From Streptomyces fragilis (lineage in GTDB: Bacteria; Actinomycetota; Actinomycetes; Streptomycetales; Streptomycetaceae), in NCBI RefSeq assembly GCF_003112515.1, contig NZ_BEVZ01000007.1, positions 124,001-188,000 on the forward strand: a stretch of DNA of 64,000 nt, in the 5' to 3' direction. How positions within the stretch are numbered: the stretch's first letter is position 1; each line of letters begins with the position of its first letter. Under the pieces are notes generated by a model, which searched no databases, had not been told where the DNA came from, and was given only the letters and a program-made list of their open reading frames with translations. Of the stretch, positions 17,904 through 27,099 are shown piece by piece. The position numbers were made by a program, and so were the translations under genes.

Positions 17904-19670
17904 CTACAGGTACTGACCGGTGTTGGCCACCGTGTCGATGGACCGTCCGGTGTCCGCGCCCTGCTTCCCGGTGATCAGGGTGCGGATGTACACGATCCGC
18001 TCGCCCTTCTTGCCGGAGATACGGGCCCAGTCGTCCGGGTTGGTCGTGTTGGGCAGGTCCTCGTTCTCCTTGAACTCGTCCACGCACGCCTGGAGGAGGT
18101 GGGAGACCCGCAGACCCTTCTGGTCCTTGTCCAGGAAGTCCTTGATCGCCATCTTCTTGGCCCGGCCCACGATGTTCTCGATCATGGCGCCGGAGTTGAA
18201 GTCCTTGAAGTACAGGACCTCCTTGTCGCCGTTGGCGTAGGTGACCTCCAGGAAGCGGTTCTCCTCGGACTCCGCGTACATGTGCTCCACCGCGGACTGG
18301 ATCATGGCCTGGACCGTGGCGGACTTGTCGCCACCGTGCTCGGTCAGGTCGTCCCCGTGGAGCGGCAGGCGCTCGGTGAGGTACTTGCCGAAGATGTCCT
18401 TGGCCGCCTCGGCGTCCGGACGCTCGATCTTGATCTTCACGTCGAGCCGGCCGGGACGCAGGATGGCCGGGTCGATCATGTCCTCACGGTTGGAGGCGCC
18501 GATCACGACCACGTTCTGCAGGCCCTCGACGCCGTCGATCTCGGCGAGGAGCTGCGGGACGATGGTGTTCTCCACGTCGGAGCTGACGCCGGAACCGCGG
18601 GTGCGGAAGAGGGACTCCATCTCGTCGAAGAACACGATGACGGGCGTGCCCTCGCTGGCCTTCTCACGGGCCCGCTGGAAGACCAGGCGGATCTGCCGCT
18701 CGGTCTCGCCGACGTACTTGTTGAGCAGCTCGGGGCCCTTGATGTTGAGGAAGAAGCTCTTGCCCGCCGCCTGGCCGGTGACCTCGGCGACCTTCTTGGC
18801 CAGCGAGTTCGCCACCGCCTTGGCGATGAGCGTCTTGCCGCATCCGGGCGGGCCGTAGAGCAGGACGCCCTTGGGCGGGCGCAGCTCGTGCTCCTTGAAC
18901 AGGTCGGGGTACAGGTAGGGGAGCTCGACCGCGTCCCGGATCGCCTCGATCTGGCCGCCGAGGCCGCCGATCTGGTCGTAGCCGATGTCGGGGACCTCTT
19001 CGAGGACCAGCTCCTCGACCTCGCTCTTGGGCACGACCTCGTAGACGTACCCGGAGCGGGGCTCGAGCAGCAGGGCGTCGCCGGCCCGGATGGTGACGTC
19101 GAGCAGCGGTTCGGCGAGCCGGACCACCTTCTCCTCGTCGGTGTGCCCGATCACCAGGGCCCGCTCGCCGTCCTCCAGGACCTCCTTGAGGGTGACGATC
19201 TCACCGACGCGCTCGAAGTGCATGGCCTCGACCACGTTGAGCGCCTCGTTGAGCATCACCTCCTGGCCGCGCCGGAGCTCGTCGAGGTCGATGCTGGGAC
19301 TGACGTTCACCCGGAGCTTGCGGCCGCCGGTGAAGATGTCGGCGGTGCCGTCCTCGTTCGCCGCGAGGAACACTCCGAACCCGGCCGGCGGCTGGGCGAG
19401 CCGGTCGACCTCCTCCTTGAGGGCCACGATCTGGTCGCGGGCCTCACGGAGCGTGCCGGCCAGCCGCTCGTTCTGCGCGGACACGCCGGCCAGATTGGTC
19501 TGCAGTTCGACGATCCGCTCTTCGAGAAGCCTCGTGTGTCGCGGAGAGTCGGCGAGCTTGCGTCGCAGGACGGCGATCTCCTGCTCAAGGTAGGCGATCT
19601 GCCCGGCCGGGTCCTCGGACCCTCGACCCGGGCGGATGCCGCGGTTCATGTCGTCGTCGTGGGCTGCCAC
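17904..19670 (-). CDS. arc: proteasome-associated AAA ATPase ARC (Mpa)
   Basis: 588 residues from GTG 19670, which has AGGAGGT upstream and starts [10 protein letters not shown]. The layout is an N-terminal coiled coil that captures Pup (about 25-95), two OB domains (about 97-230), and one AAA domain with Walker A GPPGCGKT (273-280), Walker [12 protein letters not shown] and arginine finger region. The C-terminus is Thr-Gly-Gln-Tyr-Leu; the penultimate Tyr motif opens the 20S gate. The longer upstream open frame is rejected because it lacks these features. Confidence 0.97.
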   Translation of the reverse strand: MAAHDDDMNRGIRPGRGSEDPAGQIAYLEQEIAVLRRKLADSPRHTRLLEERIVELQTNLAGVSAQNERLAGTLREARDQIVALKEEVDRLAQPPAGFGVFLAANEDGTADIFTGGRKLRVNVSPSIDLDELRRGQEVMLNEALNVVEAMHFERVGEIVTLKEVLEDGERALVIGHTDEEKVVRLAEPLLDVTIRAGDALLLEPRSGYVYEVVPKSEVEELVLEEVPDIGYDQIGGLGGQIEAIRDAVELPYLYPDLFKEHELRPPKGVLLYGPPGCGKTLIAKAVANSLAKKVAEVTGQAAGKSFFLNIKGPELLNKYVGETERQIRLVFQRAREKASEGTPVIVFFDEMESLFRTRGSGVSSDVENTIVPQLLAEIDGVEGLQNVVVIGASNREDMIDPAILRPGRLDVKIKIERPDAEAAKDIFGKYLTERLPLHGDDLTEHGGDKSATVQAMIQSAVEHMYAESEENRFLEVTYANGDKEVLYFKDFNSGAMIENIVGRAKKMAIKDFLDKDQKGLRVSHLLQACVDEFKENEDLPNTTNPDDWARISGKKGERIVYIRTLITGKQGADTGRSIDTVANTGQYL

Positions 19671-19705
19671 GGTCCTCACCTCCTCCAAAGGGAGCTGGAC
19701 GCTTC

Positions 19706-19715
19706 CAGACCCTAC
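19706..19715 (-). promoter_or_regulatory. candidate arc promoter element GTAGGGTCTG
   Basis: The same 10 bases as before pup; TAGGGT (19709-19714) lies 38 bases before the arc GTG. TTTCAA lies 16 bases further upstream as a weak -35. Confidence 0.45.
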
Positions 19716-19875
19716 CTGGGCGGGTGTCGATTGAAACCCTAGATCACGAACACCGTCGGAAGGTGTCCCATCTTCACCCTTGCGCTCTCCCTCACTGCCT
19801 GGGAGATACCCAAGGAACGCGGATCGAAAGCAGTGAACATCAACGGCTGTGACCGGGCGGCAGACGGCGTGGGGC

Positions 19876-20472
19876 TCAGACCTGTTCGGTCGCCTCCGGC
19901 GAACCGCGGTGGAACGCGCCGTCGGCCCAGCGCCAGTTGACGTCCTCCTCGACGTCGGGGCAGCAACTGGGCACGTCCTTCGAGGAGTACCCGAGCACGG
20001 TGGCCTCGACCTGTCCGTCCCGCACGGTGAGGGCGGTGACCGTGCGGCGCTCCTTGTGCCCCACCAGCGTGGCGACCAGGCGCGGCTTGCCGGTGTCGGC
20101 CGCACGGGTGATGACGTAGACGGCGTCCGGCGGCGTCCCCATCGCGCTGTCGCAGTGCACCGCGGCGACCGTCTCCGGGCTGCCGTCGCCGTCGAGGTCG
20201 CCGGCGGCCTGCCGGGCCACGACGGGCTCGGCGACCTCGCCGCACTCGAGCGGGAAGGACACGGCGTCCGCCTCGGGCGCCGGGCGGGCCGGGGCGGCCG
20301 GCGCGGCGGCCACCGCCTTGCCGTCCCGGGGCTGCGCCGCGGTGGCGTGGCCGGGCTGCACCAGGGAGGACAGGGCCATCACGCCGGCCACGGCGGTGGC
20401 CGTGGCGAGCCAGTGGACGGGGCGGGGGGAGGCGTGCGCGTGCGCCAGTTCCGGGACGTCGGGATGCTGCAC
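19876..20472 (-). CDS. putative membrane-anchored or secreted protein, unknown function
   Basis: 198 residues from GTG 20472, which has GGGAG about 9 bases upstream; an ATG at 20520 is a possible longer start but lacks a ribosome binding site. A hydrophobic segment lies at about residues 21-40, followed by an Ala/Pro-rich stretch and a C-terminal domain with [15 protein letters not shown], which resembles an FG-GAP/EF-hand-like calcium loop (DLDGDGSPE), and two adjacent Cys (SCCPD). The domain would be outside the cell. The role is unknown. Confidence 0.65.
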   Translation of the reverse strand: MQHPDVPELAHAHASPRPVHWLATATAVAGVMALSSLVQPGHATAAQPRDGKAVAAAPAAPARPAPEADAVSFPLECGEVAEPVVARQAAGDLDGDGSPETVAAVHCDSAMGTPPDAVYVITRAADTGKPRLVATLVGHKERRTVTALTVRDGQVEATVLGYSSKDVPSCCPDVEEDVNWRWADGAFHRGSPEATEQV

Positions 20473-20662
20473 GAGTGGGTGTCTCCCGTGGAGGGACGGT
20501 GCCGGTGGGATGCCCTGCATCGTGCCACACGTCACAGTTTCGCGGAACCGCGGGGTCACCGTGCGCGGGCCCTCCACGGGGCGGGCACCGCGCGTCGACC
20601 CGCCGGGCACCGCACGTCGACGTGCGGCGACGCGCGACGACGGGGCGCCGCCAACGACAGGA

Positions 20663-20709
20663 CGCACCTGCCGGGTTGCCGTGCGGGGCGCGGCAACCCG
20701 GCAGGTGCG
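20663..20709 (-). terminator. trmI terminator
   Basis: A perfect 19-bp stem (20663-20681 with 20691-20709) and a 9-base loop lie 57 bases after the trmI stop codon. The rest of the 294-base gap between trmI and the secreted-protein gene shows no other recognised element. Confidence 0.8.
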
Positions 20710-20766
20710 CCGGGGAGTTGCGGGAGCGTGCGGGTGGAGCCCGCGCGCCGGGGGTGGGCGGTCCGG

Positions 20767-21666
20767 CTAGCGGGAGCCGCCGTCGGCGTTGGGGCCGGCG
20801 TAGTCCTCGCCGTAGGCGCCCTTGGCGGGGCGGCGGCGGCGCATGGGCGGCTCGACGCCGTCCGCGAGGCGGCGGGCGGTGAGCAGGAAGCCGGTGTGGC
20901 CGATCATCCGGTGGTCCGGGCGGACCGCGAGGCCCTCGATGTGCCAGTTGCGGATCATCGACTCCCATGCGGTCGGCTCGTTGAAGCAGCCGATCTCACG
21001 GATGGACTCGACGGTGCGGGCCAGCTGCGTGGTGGTGGCCACGTAGCAGCAGAGGATGCCGCCGGGGACGAGCGCCTTGGAGACGGCCTCCAGGCACTCC
21101 CAGGGGGCCAGCATGTCGAGGATGACCCGGTCGACCTCGGTGTCGCTCAGGTTGTCCTGGAGGTCGCCCACGGTGAGCTGCCAGGCGGGGTGCTCGCCTC
21201 CGAAGTAGCGCTCCACGTTCTGCTTCGCGATGTCGGCGAAGTCCTCGCGGCGCTCGTAGGAGTGGAGCATGCCCTGGTCGCCGATGGCGCGCAGCAGGAA
21301 GGAGCTGAGCGATCCGGAGCCGACGCCGGCCTCCACGACGCGGGCGCCGGGGAAGATGTCGGCGAAGGCCAGGATCTGCCCCGCGTCCTTGGGGTAGACC
21401 ACGGCGGCGCCGCGGGGCATGGACAGGACGTAGTCGGGGAGCAGGGGGCGCAGCGCCAGATAGGCGACGTTCCCCGTGGTGCGGACAACGCTGCCCTCGG
21501 GGGCGCCGATCAGCTCGTCGTGCGGGAAGGAACCCTTGTGGGTGTGGAAGTTCTTTCCCGCTTCCAGCGTGAACGTGTAGTGGCGGCCCTTGGGGTCGGT
21601 CAGCTGAACCTGGTCCCCGACCTTGAAGGGCCCGCGCCTGCGGGCGGCACCGGTCGGTTCGGACAT
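20767..21666 (-). CDS. trmI: tRNA (adenine-N1)-methyltransferase TrmI
   Basis: 299 residues. An N-terminal beta domain (FKVGDQVQLTDPKGRHYTF) is followed by a Rossmann methyltransferase with VVEAGVGSGSLS binding AdoMet and DRVILDMLAPWECL near the active site. It methylates A58 (and in some species A57) in the T-loop of tRNAs as a tetramer. The C-terminal ~30 residues are basic then Gly-rich. ATG 21666 is clear. The M50 protease gene lies 44 bases upstream on the same strand. Next to the proteasome genes this is a conserved actinobacterial arrangement. Confidence 0.94.
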   Translation of the reverse strand: MSEPTGAARRRGPFKVGDQVQLTDPKGRHYTFTLEAGKNFHTHKGSFPHDELIGAPEGSVVRTTGNVAYLALRPLLPDYVLSMPRGAAVVYPKDAGQILAFADIFPGARVVEAGVGSGSLSSFLLRAIGDQGMLHSYERREDFADIAKQNVERYFGGEHPAWQLTVGDLQDNLSDTEVDRVILDMLAPWECLEAVSKALVPGGILCCYVATTTQLARTVESIREIGCFNEPTAWESMIRNWHIEGLAVRPDHRMIGHTGFLLTARRLADGVEPPMRRRRPAKGAYGEDYAGPNADGGSR

Positions 21667-21710
21667 GTGACCAGCCTACCGGTCCGTGACGGGTGTCCCG
21701 ACCGGGCCGG

Positions 21711-23369
21711 TCAGCCGCGGCGGGCCATCGCCTTCACGAAGGCCTTCTCGACGTCGGCGGCCGACAGGACGCCGTAGATCGCGCCGGACTCCTCCACCAC
21801 CAGGTACTCGGTGGCGGGGGCGGCCCGCAGGGCCTCCAGCAGTTCCTCGCCGTCCAGCTCGGCGGAGACCCGCATGCCCTCGGTGAGGTCGGTCGCCAGG
21901 GTGCTCACCGCGACCCAGGGGCGCCGGTGCTCGGGGACGCCGGCGATGCCGGTCTCGCGCACCAGGGACAGCGGCTCGCCCGCGGCGTCCACCACGACCA
22001 GCGCGCGGGCGCCGGCGGCGTTGGCGCGGCGCAGCGCCTCGGAGACGGGGGTGTCCGGCTGCACGGGGACGGCCCGGCGGGTGAGGGTGCGGGCGCGCAG
22101 CTCGGGCAGGCGCTCGCGCAGCCGGGCCATGCGGAGGCTGTTGCCCGCGCCGGTCCACATGATCGCGGCGACGACGGCGGCCAGCAGCGCGTCCAGGACG
22201 GTGTCCATGCCGTCCGTCTCGGCCTGCCCGACGGCGCCGGAGCGGGTGAGCAGCGGGAAGCCGATGAGGACGGCGACGGCCAGTGCCCGGCCGACCCACG
22301 CGGCGGCGACGGTGCCGGCCATGGGCCTGCCGGTGATCTTCCAGACCACGGCGCGGAGCATCCGGCCGCCGTCCAGGGGCAGGCCGGGGAGCAGGTTGAA
22401 GGCGGCGACGATCAGGTTGGAGATCATCAGGCCGGCCAGCAGGACGCCGGGCACGGTGCCGGGCTCCACGGCGAACAGGGCCAGGTAGAAGACGCCTCCC
22501 AGCACCAGGGAGAGCAGCGGGCCGACGAAGGCCAGCACGAACTCCCGGCCGGGGGTCTCCGACTCCTTGCCGATGTCGGAGTAGCCGCCGAAGAACTGGA
22601 GCTGGATGCGGCGCACCGGCAGCTGGAAGCGGAGGGCGGCGACGGTGTGCGCCAGCTCGTGCACCAGCACGGAGGCGTAGAGGGCGACGGCGAAGAACAG
22701 CGAGACCAGGTAACGGGCGGCGCCGAGGTCGGGGAGGATCCGCTCGAGCTGGTTGCCGAAGACCCAGGTGATCAGTGCGGCGACGAGGAACCAGCTGGGC
22801 GACACGTAGACGGGCACGCCGAAGGGGCGTCCCATCAGCAGCCCGCCGCGGGTCTCCTTCCCGTGGTCCTCCGGTCCGCCCGGCCGCCGCGGGCCCTCGG
22901 GGGCGGGGCCGTGGCCCTGGGCGAGCGTCCGTCCCGAGGGGGTGACCGGCGCCTGGGCGGGCGGCTCCTGCGCCCCGGGCGCCCCCCGCTCCTCCTCGCC
23001 GGACCGTTCCTCCTCCGCCGCACCCGCGCCGGCCCCGGGGGGCTCGACGCCACCCGGCTCGGCGGGACGGGGCTCGGTGGGACGGGGCTCCGTGGGACGG
23101 GGCTCGTTGCCGCCCGGCTCGGCGGGACGGCCGGCGGAGGCGGTCCCCGCGTCACCCGGCTCGGCGGCACGGGAGCCGCCCGACTCGGGCCCGGTGTCGG
23201 CGGCGCCCGCGGGCTCCGGCCCGCGCCCGGCGTCGTGGGCCCCGGGCTCCCCGGCCGCGCCCGCGCCGGACTCCTCGGGCAGCGGCGCGGGGGCGGGCTT
23301 CGCGGACGGGGCGGGCGGCGTGGCGTCGCCCTCGGGCCGCGGATCCTCGCTCGCGCCGCTCTGCTCCAC
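21711..23369 (-). CDS. site-2 protease (M50 family) with CBS pair
   Basis: 552 residues. HELAH (237-241) gives the zinc ligands and catalytic Glu, and LPLDGGRML later supplies the third ligand Asp, so the protease appears intact. About six membrane helices span residues 188-415; a CBS-domain pair (about 430-545) forms the cytoplasmic tail. Residues 1-178 are an unusual Pro/Glu/Gly/Ala-rich extension with PRPTEP repeats. GTG 23369 has GAGGGG upstream; a start at Met179 would remove the whole extension. Related Rip proteases cut membrane anti-sigma factors. The substrate is unknown. Confidence 0.88.
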   Translation of the reverse strand: MEQSGASEDPRPEGDATPPAPSAKPAPAPLPEESGAGAAGEPGAHDAGRGPEPAGAADTGPESGGSRAAEPGDAGTASAGRPAEPGGNEPRPTEPRPTEPRPAEPGGVEPPGAGAGAAEEERSGEEERGAPGAQEPPAQAPVTPSGRTLAQGHGPAPEGPRRPGGPEDHGKETRGGLLMGRPFGVPVYVSPSWFLVAALITWVFGNQLERILPDLGAARYLVSLFFAVALYASVLVHELAHTVAALRFQLPVRRIQLQFFGGYSDIGKESETPGREFVLAFVGPLLSLVLGGVFYLALFAVEPGTVPGVLLAGLMISNLIVAAFNLLPGLPLDGGRMLRAVVWKITGRPMAGTVAAAWVGRALAVAVLIGFPLLTRSGAVGQAETDGMDTVLDALLAAVVAAIMWTGAGNSLRMARLRERLPELRARTLTRRAVPVQPDTPVSEALRRANAAGARALVVVDAAGEPLSLVRETGIAGVPEHRRPWVAVSTLATDLTEGMRVSAELDGEELLEALRAAPATEYLVVEESGAIYGVLSAADVEKAFVKAMARRG

Positions 23370-23560
23370 GCCGTCAGTCCCCTCGATCGATGAGCGTCGC
23401 CCTCCACGCGCCCGCGTGCGGTGGAGCGGCTCGAGGTCGATGGTATGCGGCGGAGCCCGCTTCGCACGCCTTGGCGCCCCCCTGAGCCCTTCCCCCTGTG
23501 ACCATGCCCATGTCCGGCCCGTGCCCCCGCTGTCCGCGCCGGGCCGTAAGGTCTGAGGCC

Positions 23561-24529
23561 ATGGAGACCAGCACCGCCGACCCCGCCGGGACCCCGGACG
23601 CCACGCCGGGCGCCACGCCGGACGCCACGCCGGGCGCCGCCTCGGAGAACACGCCGGGAACCGCCCCGGACGCCCCGGCCGGCACCCGTGCCCCCGCGCC
23701 GCCGCGGTCGCTGTCCCCCTCGCGCGCCGCGGACTTCATGCGGTGCCCGCTGCTCTACCGCTTCCGGGTGATCGACCGGCTGCCGGAGAAGCCCAGCGAG
23801 GCGGCCACCCGCGGCACGCTGGTGCACGCGGTGCTGGAGCGCCTCTTCGACGCGCCCGCCGCCGAGCGCACCGCGCCCCGCGCCCGTGACCTGCTGCCCG
23901 GACAGTGGCAGCGGCTGCGCGAGAGCCGCCCGGAGGTCGCGGAGCTGTTCGCCGACGACCCCGGCGGCGTCCGCCTCGCCCGCTGGCTGGAGGAGGCCGA
24001 GCGGCTGGTGGAGCGCTGGTTCACGCTGGAGGACCCGACGCTCCTGGAGCCGGTGGAGCGCGAGTTCACGGTGGAGACGGAGCTGGAGTCCGGCCTGCGG
24101 CTGCGCGGCATCATCGACCGGGTCGACGTGGCGCCCACCGGCGAGGTCCGGATCGTCGACTACAAGACCGGCAAGGCCCCCCGCCCGCAGTACGCGGAGG
24201 AGGCCCTGTTCCAGATGAAGTTCTACGCCCTGGTGGTGTGGCGCCTGAAGCGGGTGCTGCCGCGCCGGCTGCAGCTGGTGTACCTCGGCAGCGGCGACGT
24301 GGTGACGTACGACCCGGTCCCCGAGGACCTGCGGCGGGTCGAGCGCAAGCTGCTCGCGCTGTGGGAGGCGATCGCGCAGGCGACCGCGACCGGCGACTGG
24401 CGGCCGCGCCGCGGGAAGCTGTGCGACTGGTGCGACCACCAGGCGCGCTGCCCCGAGTTCGGCGGCACTCCCCCGCCGTACCCGCTGCCGGTCACCCTGC
24501 CCACGCCCCGGCCGCGCACGGCAGAATGA
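23561..24529 (+). CDS. RecB-family nuclease with iron-sulfur cluster (PD-(D/E)XK)
   Basis: 322 residues. After a repetitive Thr/Pro/Ala-rich N-terminus (residues 8-33) comes a PD-(D/E)XK nuclease: GIIDRVD and VDYKTGK hold the metal-binding acids and Lys. Cys62 together with Cys288, Cys291 and Cys297 matches the four-Cys 4Fe-4S pattern of AddB/Cas4-type nucleases. ATG 23561 is chosen for its position just before the conserved lead; a frame start 21 codons upstream is possible. It is divergent from the M50 protease. A role in DNA end processing or repair is inferred from family only. Confidence 0.88.
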   Translation: METSTADPAGTPDATPGATPDATPGAASENTPGTAPDAPAGTRAPAPPRSLSPSRAADFMRCPLLYRFRVIDRLPEKPSEAATRGTLVHAVLERLFDAPAAERTAPRARDLLPGQWQRLRESRPEVAELFADDPGGVRLARWLEEAERLVERWFTLEDPTLLEPVEREFTVETELESGLRLRGIIDRVDVAPTGEVRIVDYKTGKAPRPQYAEEALFQMKFYALVVWRLKRVLPRRLQLVYLGSGDVVTYDPVPEDLRRVERKLLALWEAIAQATATGDWRPRRGKLCDWCDHQARCPEFGGTPPPYPLPVTLPTPRPRTAE

Positions 24530-24584
24530 GCCGGGGCCGGCCGCCGGGGGACGCGTGCCGGCCGATGAACGAGGGAGATCTCAG

Positions 24585-25256
24585 GTGGCGATCCGTGTCC
24601 TGCTGGTGGACGACCAGCCTCTGCTGCGCACCGGCTTCCGGATGATCCTGGAGGCCGAACAGGACATCGCCGTCGTCGGCGAGGCCGGTGACGGCCGCCA
24701 GGCGGTGGAGCAGGTCCGGGCGCTGCAGCCGGACGTGGTGCTGATGGACATCCGGATGCCGCGGATGGACGGCGTGGAGGCGACCCGGCGCATCACCGGA
24801 CCGGAGCGGGACGGCCCGGCCAAGGTGCTGGTGCTGACCACCTTCGACCTGGACGAGTACGTGGTGGAGGCGCTGCGCGCGGGCGCCGGCGGCTTCCTGC
24901 TGAAGGACGCCCCGGCGCACGAGCTGGTGCAGGCGATCCGTGTGGTGGCGGCCGGCGAGGCGATGCTGGCGCCCAGCGTGACCCGGCGGCTGCTCGACAA
25001 GTACGCCACCCACCTGCCGTCCGGCGAGGAGACCGTGCCGGACGCGCTGCGCACGCTGACCGAGCGTGAGGTGGAGGTGCTGAAGCTGGTGGCGCGCGGG
25101 CTGTCCAACGCGGAGATCGCCGCGGACCTGTTCGTCGGCGAGACCACGGTGAAGACCCACGTCGGCCACGTGCTGACCAAGCTCGGGCTGCGCGACCGGG
25201 TGCAGGCCGCGGTCTACGCCTACGAGAGCGGCCTGGTGCGCCCCGGCGGCCGCTGA
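24585..25256 (+). CDS. NarL/LuxR-type two-component response regulator
   Basis: 223 residues. An N-terminal receiver domain with phosphoacceptor Asp55 (VLMDIRMPRMDG) and conserved Lys in LKDAP is joined to a C-terminal LuxR helix-turn-helix (LTEREVEVLKLVARGLSNAE). GTG 24585 is preceded by GAGGGAG. No sensor kinase gene lies within reach, so it is an orphan here; its partner may be elsewhere. It follows the RecB-like nuclease by 55 bases and may be co-transcribed with it. A strong terminator follows. Confidence 0.93.
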   Translation: MAIRVLLVDDQPLLRTGFRMILEAEQDIAVVGEAGDGRQAVEQVRALQPDVVLMDIRMPRMDGVEATRRITGPERDGPAKVLVLTTFDLDEYVVEALRAGAGGFLLKDAPAHELVQAIRVVAAGEAMLAPSVTRRLLDKYATHLPSGEETVPDALRTLTEREVEVLKLVARGLSNAEIAADLFVGETTVKTHVGHVLTKLGLRDRVQAAVYAYESGLVRPGGR

Positions 25257-25289
25257 CGGCGCCCCCGCCGCCCGGCCCGGGCCGCGCGT

Positions 25290-25344
25290 ACGACGACGGC
25301 GCCCCCGCCACCCGGTCTCCGGGTGGCGGGGGCGCCGTCGTCGT
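25290..25344. terminator. strong bidirectional terminator
   Basis: A perfect 26-bp stem (25290-25315 with 25319-25344) and a 3-base loop between the convergent response regulator and solute-binding protein genes. Confidence 0.88.
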
Positions 25345-25355
25345 GGTGCGTGCGA

Positions 25356-25408
25356 TCAGCCGCGCGAGGTACGTGCCGTCAGCCGCGCGAGGTGCGTGGG
25401 ATCAGCCG
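25356..25408. repeat. 23-base tandem repeat anchored on a stop codon
   Basis: TCAGCCG recurs at 25356, 25379 and 25402 with exactly 23-base spacing. The copy at 25402 contains the TGA stop (minus strand) of the solute-binding protein gene, and each copy keeps the TGA. Confidence 0.7.
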
Positions 25409-26991
25409 GTGCCCTTGCTGATCTCCCAGAACCGGAAGACCGTCGAGGCGTCCAGGCACTTCTCCAGGCCGTACACGCCGTCGCGGACGACCGCGTACTG
25501 CTTGGCCTGCCAGATCGGCAGGAGCGGCAGCTCCTCGGCGACGATGTCCTGCAGCTCCCCGTAGTCGCGGGTGGTGGACGCCCGCTCCCGCTGGGCACCG
25601 GTCGCCGGGATCAGCTTCTCGGTGATGGTCTTGTTCTCGTAGTTGTTGTCGAGGACGTTGCCCTCGCCGAAGAACGGGGCGGTGAAGTTCTCCGGGTCCG
25701 GGTAGTCCGGCACCCAGCCCTTGACGTAGACGCCGTACTTGCCGGCGGCAATGTTCTTCTCGTAGGTGTCGAACTTCACCGACTTGACGTCCGCCTGGAA
25801 CAGCCCGCTGTCGTTGAGCTGTTTGGCGATCGCCTCGAACTCCTGGTCCGTGGACGGGCCGTAGCGGTCCGGGGTGGACCACAGCGTCAGCTTCACCTTG
25901 CTGGTGATGCCCGCCTCGGTCAGCGCCTGCCGGGCGGCGGCCTTGGAGGGCTTGCCGCCGTAGGTGTCGAAGAAGGCGGTGTTGTGGCCGTTGATGCCCG
26001 CCGGGACGATCGAGTAGAGCGGCGTGGCGGTCTGCTCGTAGACCTGGTCCATCAGGGCCTCGCGGTCGAGCAGGTAGGCGATGGCCTTGCGCACGCCCAG
26101 ATTGCCGACGACCGGGTCCTTGACGTTGAAGACCAGGTGCTGGACCTCGGCGCTGGAGCCCTCCAGGACCGATATCTCCTCGTGGCGGTCGGCGCTCTCC
26201 TCGATGTCCGCGATGTCCCCGGCGGACAGGCCTCGGTAGGCGACGTCCACCTCGCCCTCGGTCAGGGCGTCCTTCAGGTGCGCGCGGTCGCCGTGGAAGA
26301 GCTTGAGGGTGACGCCCTCGTTGCGCGTCTGCGCGGTGCCCTTGTAGCCCTCGTTGAGGGAGAAGACGGCCTCGTCGTCGTCGAAGGAGTCGAGCCGGTA
26401 GGGGCCCGAGCCGACGGCCTTGCCGTCCTCACGCAGCTTGTCGGCCGGGTACTCGCCCCGCGGCACGATCGATCCGGCGCCCGAGGCGATCTTGCTGGGG
26501 AAGGTCGCGTCGGGGAACTTCAGGCGGAAGACGACCTTCGTGTCCTCCGGCGCCTCGACCTTGTCCAGCGCGGCGAACATCACGGCGGGGCCGGACGGGT
26601 CGTCGATCTTCAGCATGCGGTCGAAGGTGAACTTCACGTCCTCGGACGTGAAGGGGTCGCCGTTGCTGAACTCCAGGCCCTCACGCAGGGTGCACTCGAA
26701 GACCTGCGCCTTGTCGTCGGCGAAGTGACACTCCTCCGCCGCCTCCGGCTCCGGCTCGATGGCGCCGCGCGGGAAGGACAGCAGCGACTGGAAGACGTTG
26801 TTGAACAACAGCCAGGAACCCGGGTCGTAGCCCGAGGCCGGGTCGGTGGCGAGCACGTCGTCGGTCATGCCGACGACGACCTCGGAGTCGGTGCTCTGCG
26901 CCGACTCCTCCCCCGTGCCGCAACCCGCGAGCAGGACGGCCGCCAATGCGACCGACGCGGGCATTACCGGCCACCGATGATGTCTCTTCAC
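25402..26991 (-). CDS. ABC transporter solute-binding lipoprotein, family 5
   Basis: 529 residues. A lipoprotein signal (LLAGC, Cys24) precedes a family 5 (peptide/nickel) binding protein: FSNGDPFTSEDVKFTFDRML and the C-terminal WVPDYPDPENFTAPFF are conserved SBP-5 blocks. It is anchored outside the membrane and should bind oligopeptides or similar ligands. No permease or ATPase genes flank it. It is a paralogue of the next gene (27100-28707), which it follows by 108 bases, with a terminator between them. Confidence 0.93.
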   Translation of the reverse strand: MKRHHRWPVMPASVALAAVLLAGCGTGEESAQSTDSEVVVGMTDDVLATDPASGYDPGSWLLFNNVFQSLLSFPRGAIEPEPEAAEECHFADDKAQVFECTLREGLEFSNGDPFTSEDVKFTFDRMLKIDDPSGPAVMFAALDKVEAPEDTKVVFRLKFPDATFPSKIASGAGSIVPRGEYPADKLREDGKAVGSGPYRLDSFDDDEAVFSLNEGYKGTAQTRNEGVTLKLFHGDRAHLKDALTEGEVDVAYRGLSAGDIADIEESADRHEEISVLEGSSAEVQHLVFNVKDPVVGNLGVRKAIAYLLDREALMDQVYEQTATPLYSIVPAGINGHNTAFFDTYGGKPSKAAARQALTEAGITSKVKLTLWSTPDRYGPSTDQEFEAIAKQLNDSGLFQADVKSVKFDTYEKNIAAGKYGVYVKGWVPDYPDPENFTAPFFGEGNVLDNNYENKTITEKLIPATGAQRERASTTRDYGELQDIVAEELPLLPIWQAKQYAVVRDGVYGLEKCLDASTVFRFWEISKGTG

Positions 26992-27063
26992 GTGATGTGC
27001 CTTGTCATGCGTTCGAAACGGAAGCCGGGCTCGGCCGAGCCCGGTCGCGGTGCGGGGGGACGG

Positions 27064-27093
27064 CTCCCGCCGGTCCCCGGGGACCGGCGGGAG
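27064..27093 (-). terminator. terminator between the two solute-binding protein genes
   Basis: A perfect 30-base palindrome (27064-27078 with 27079-27093) starts 6 bases after the stop of the upstream paralogue, so the two genes probably make separate mRNAs. Confidence 0.7.
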
Positions 27094-27099
27094 GGTGGG

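Noticed and set aside
23561-24529. The RecB-like nuclease as a Cas4 of a CRISPR system.
   Set aside because: No array or other cas gene is nearby; the Cys pattern also fits AddB-type repair nucleases, common in actinobacteria.
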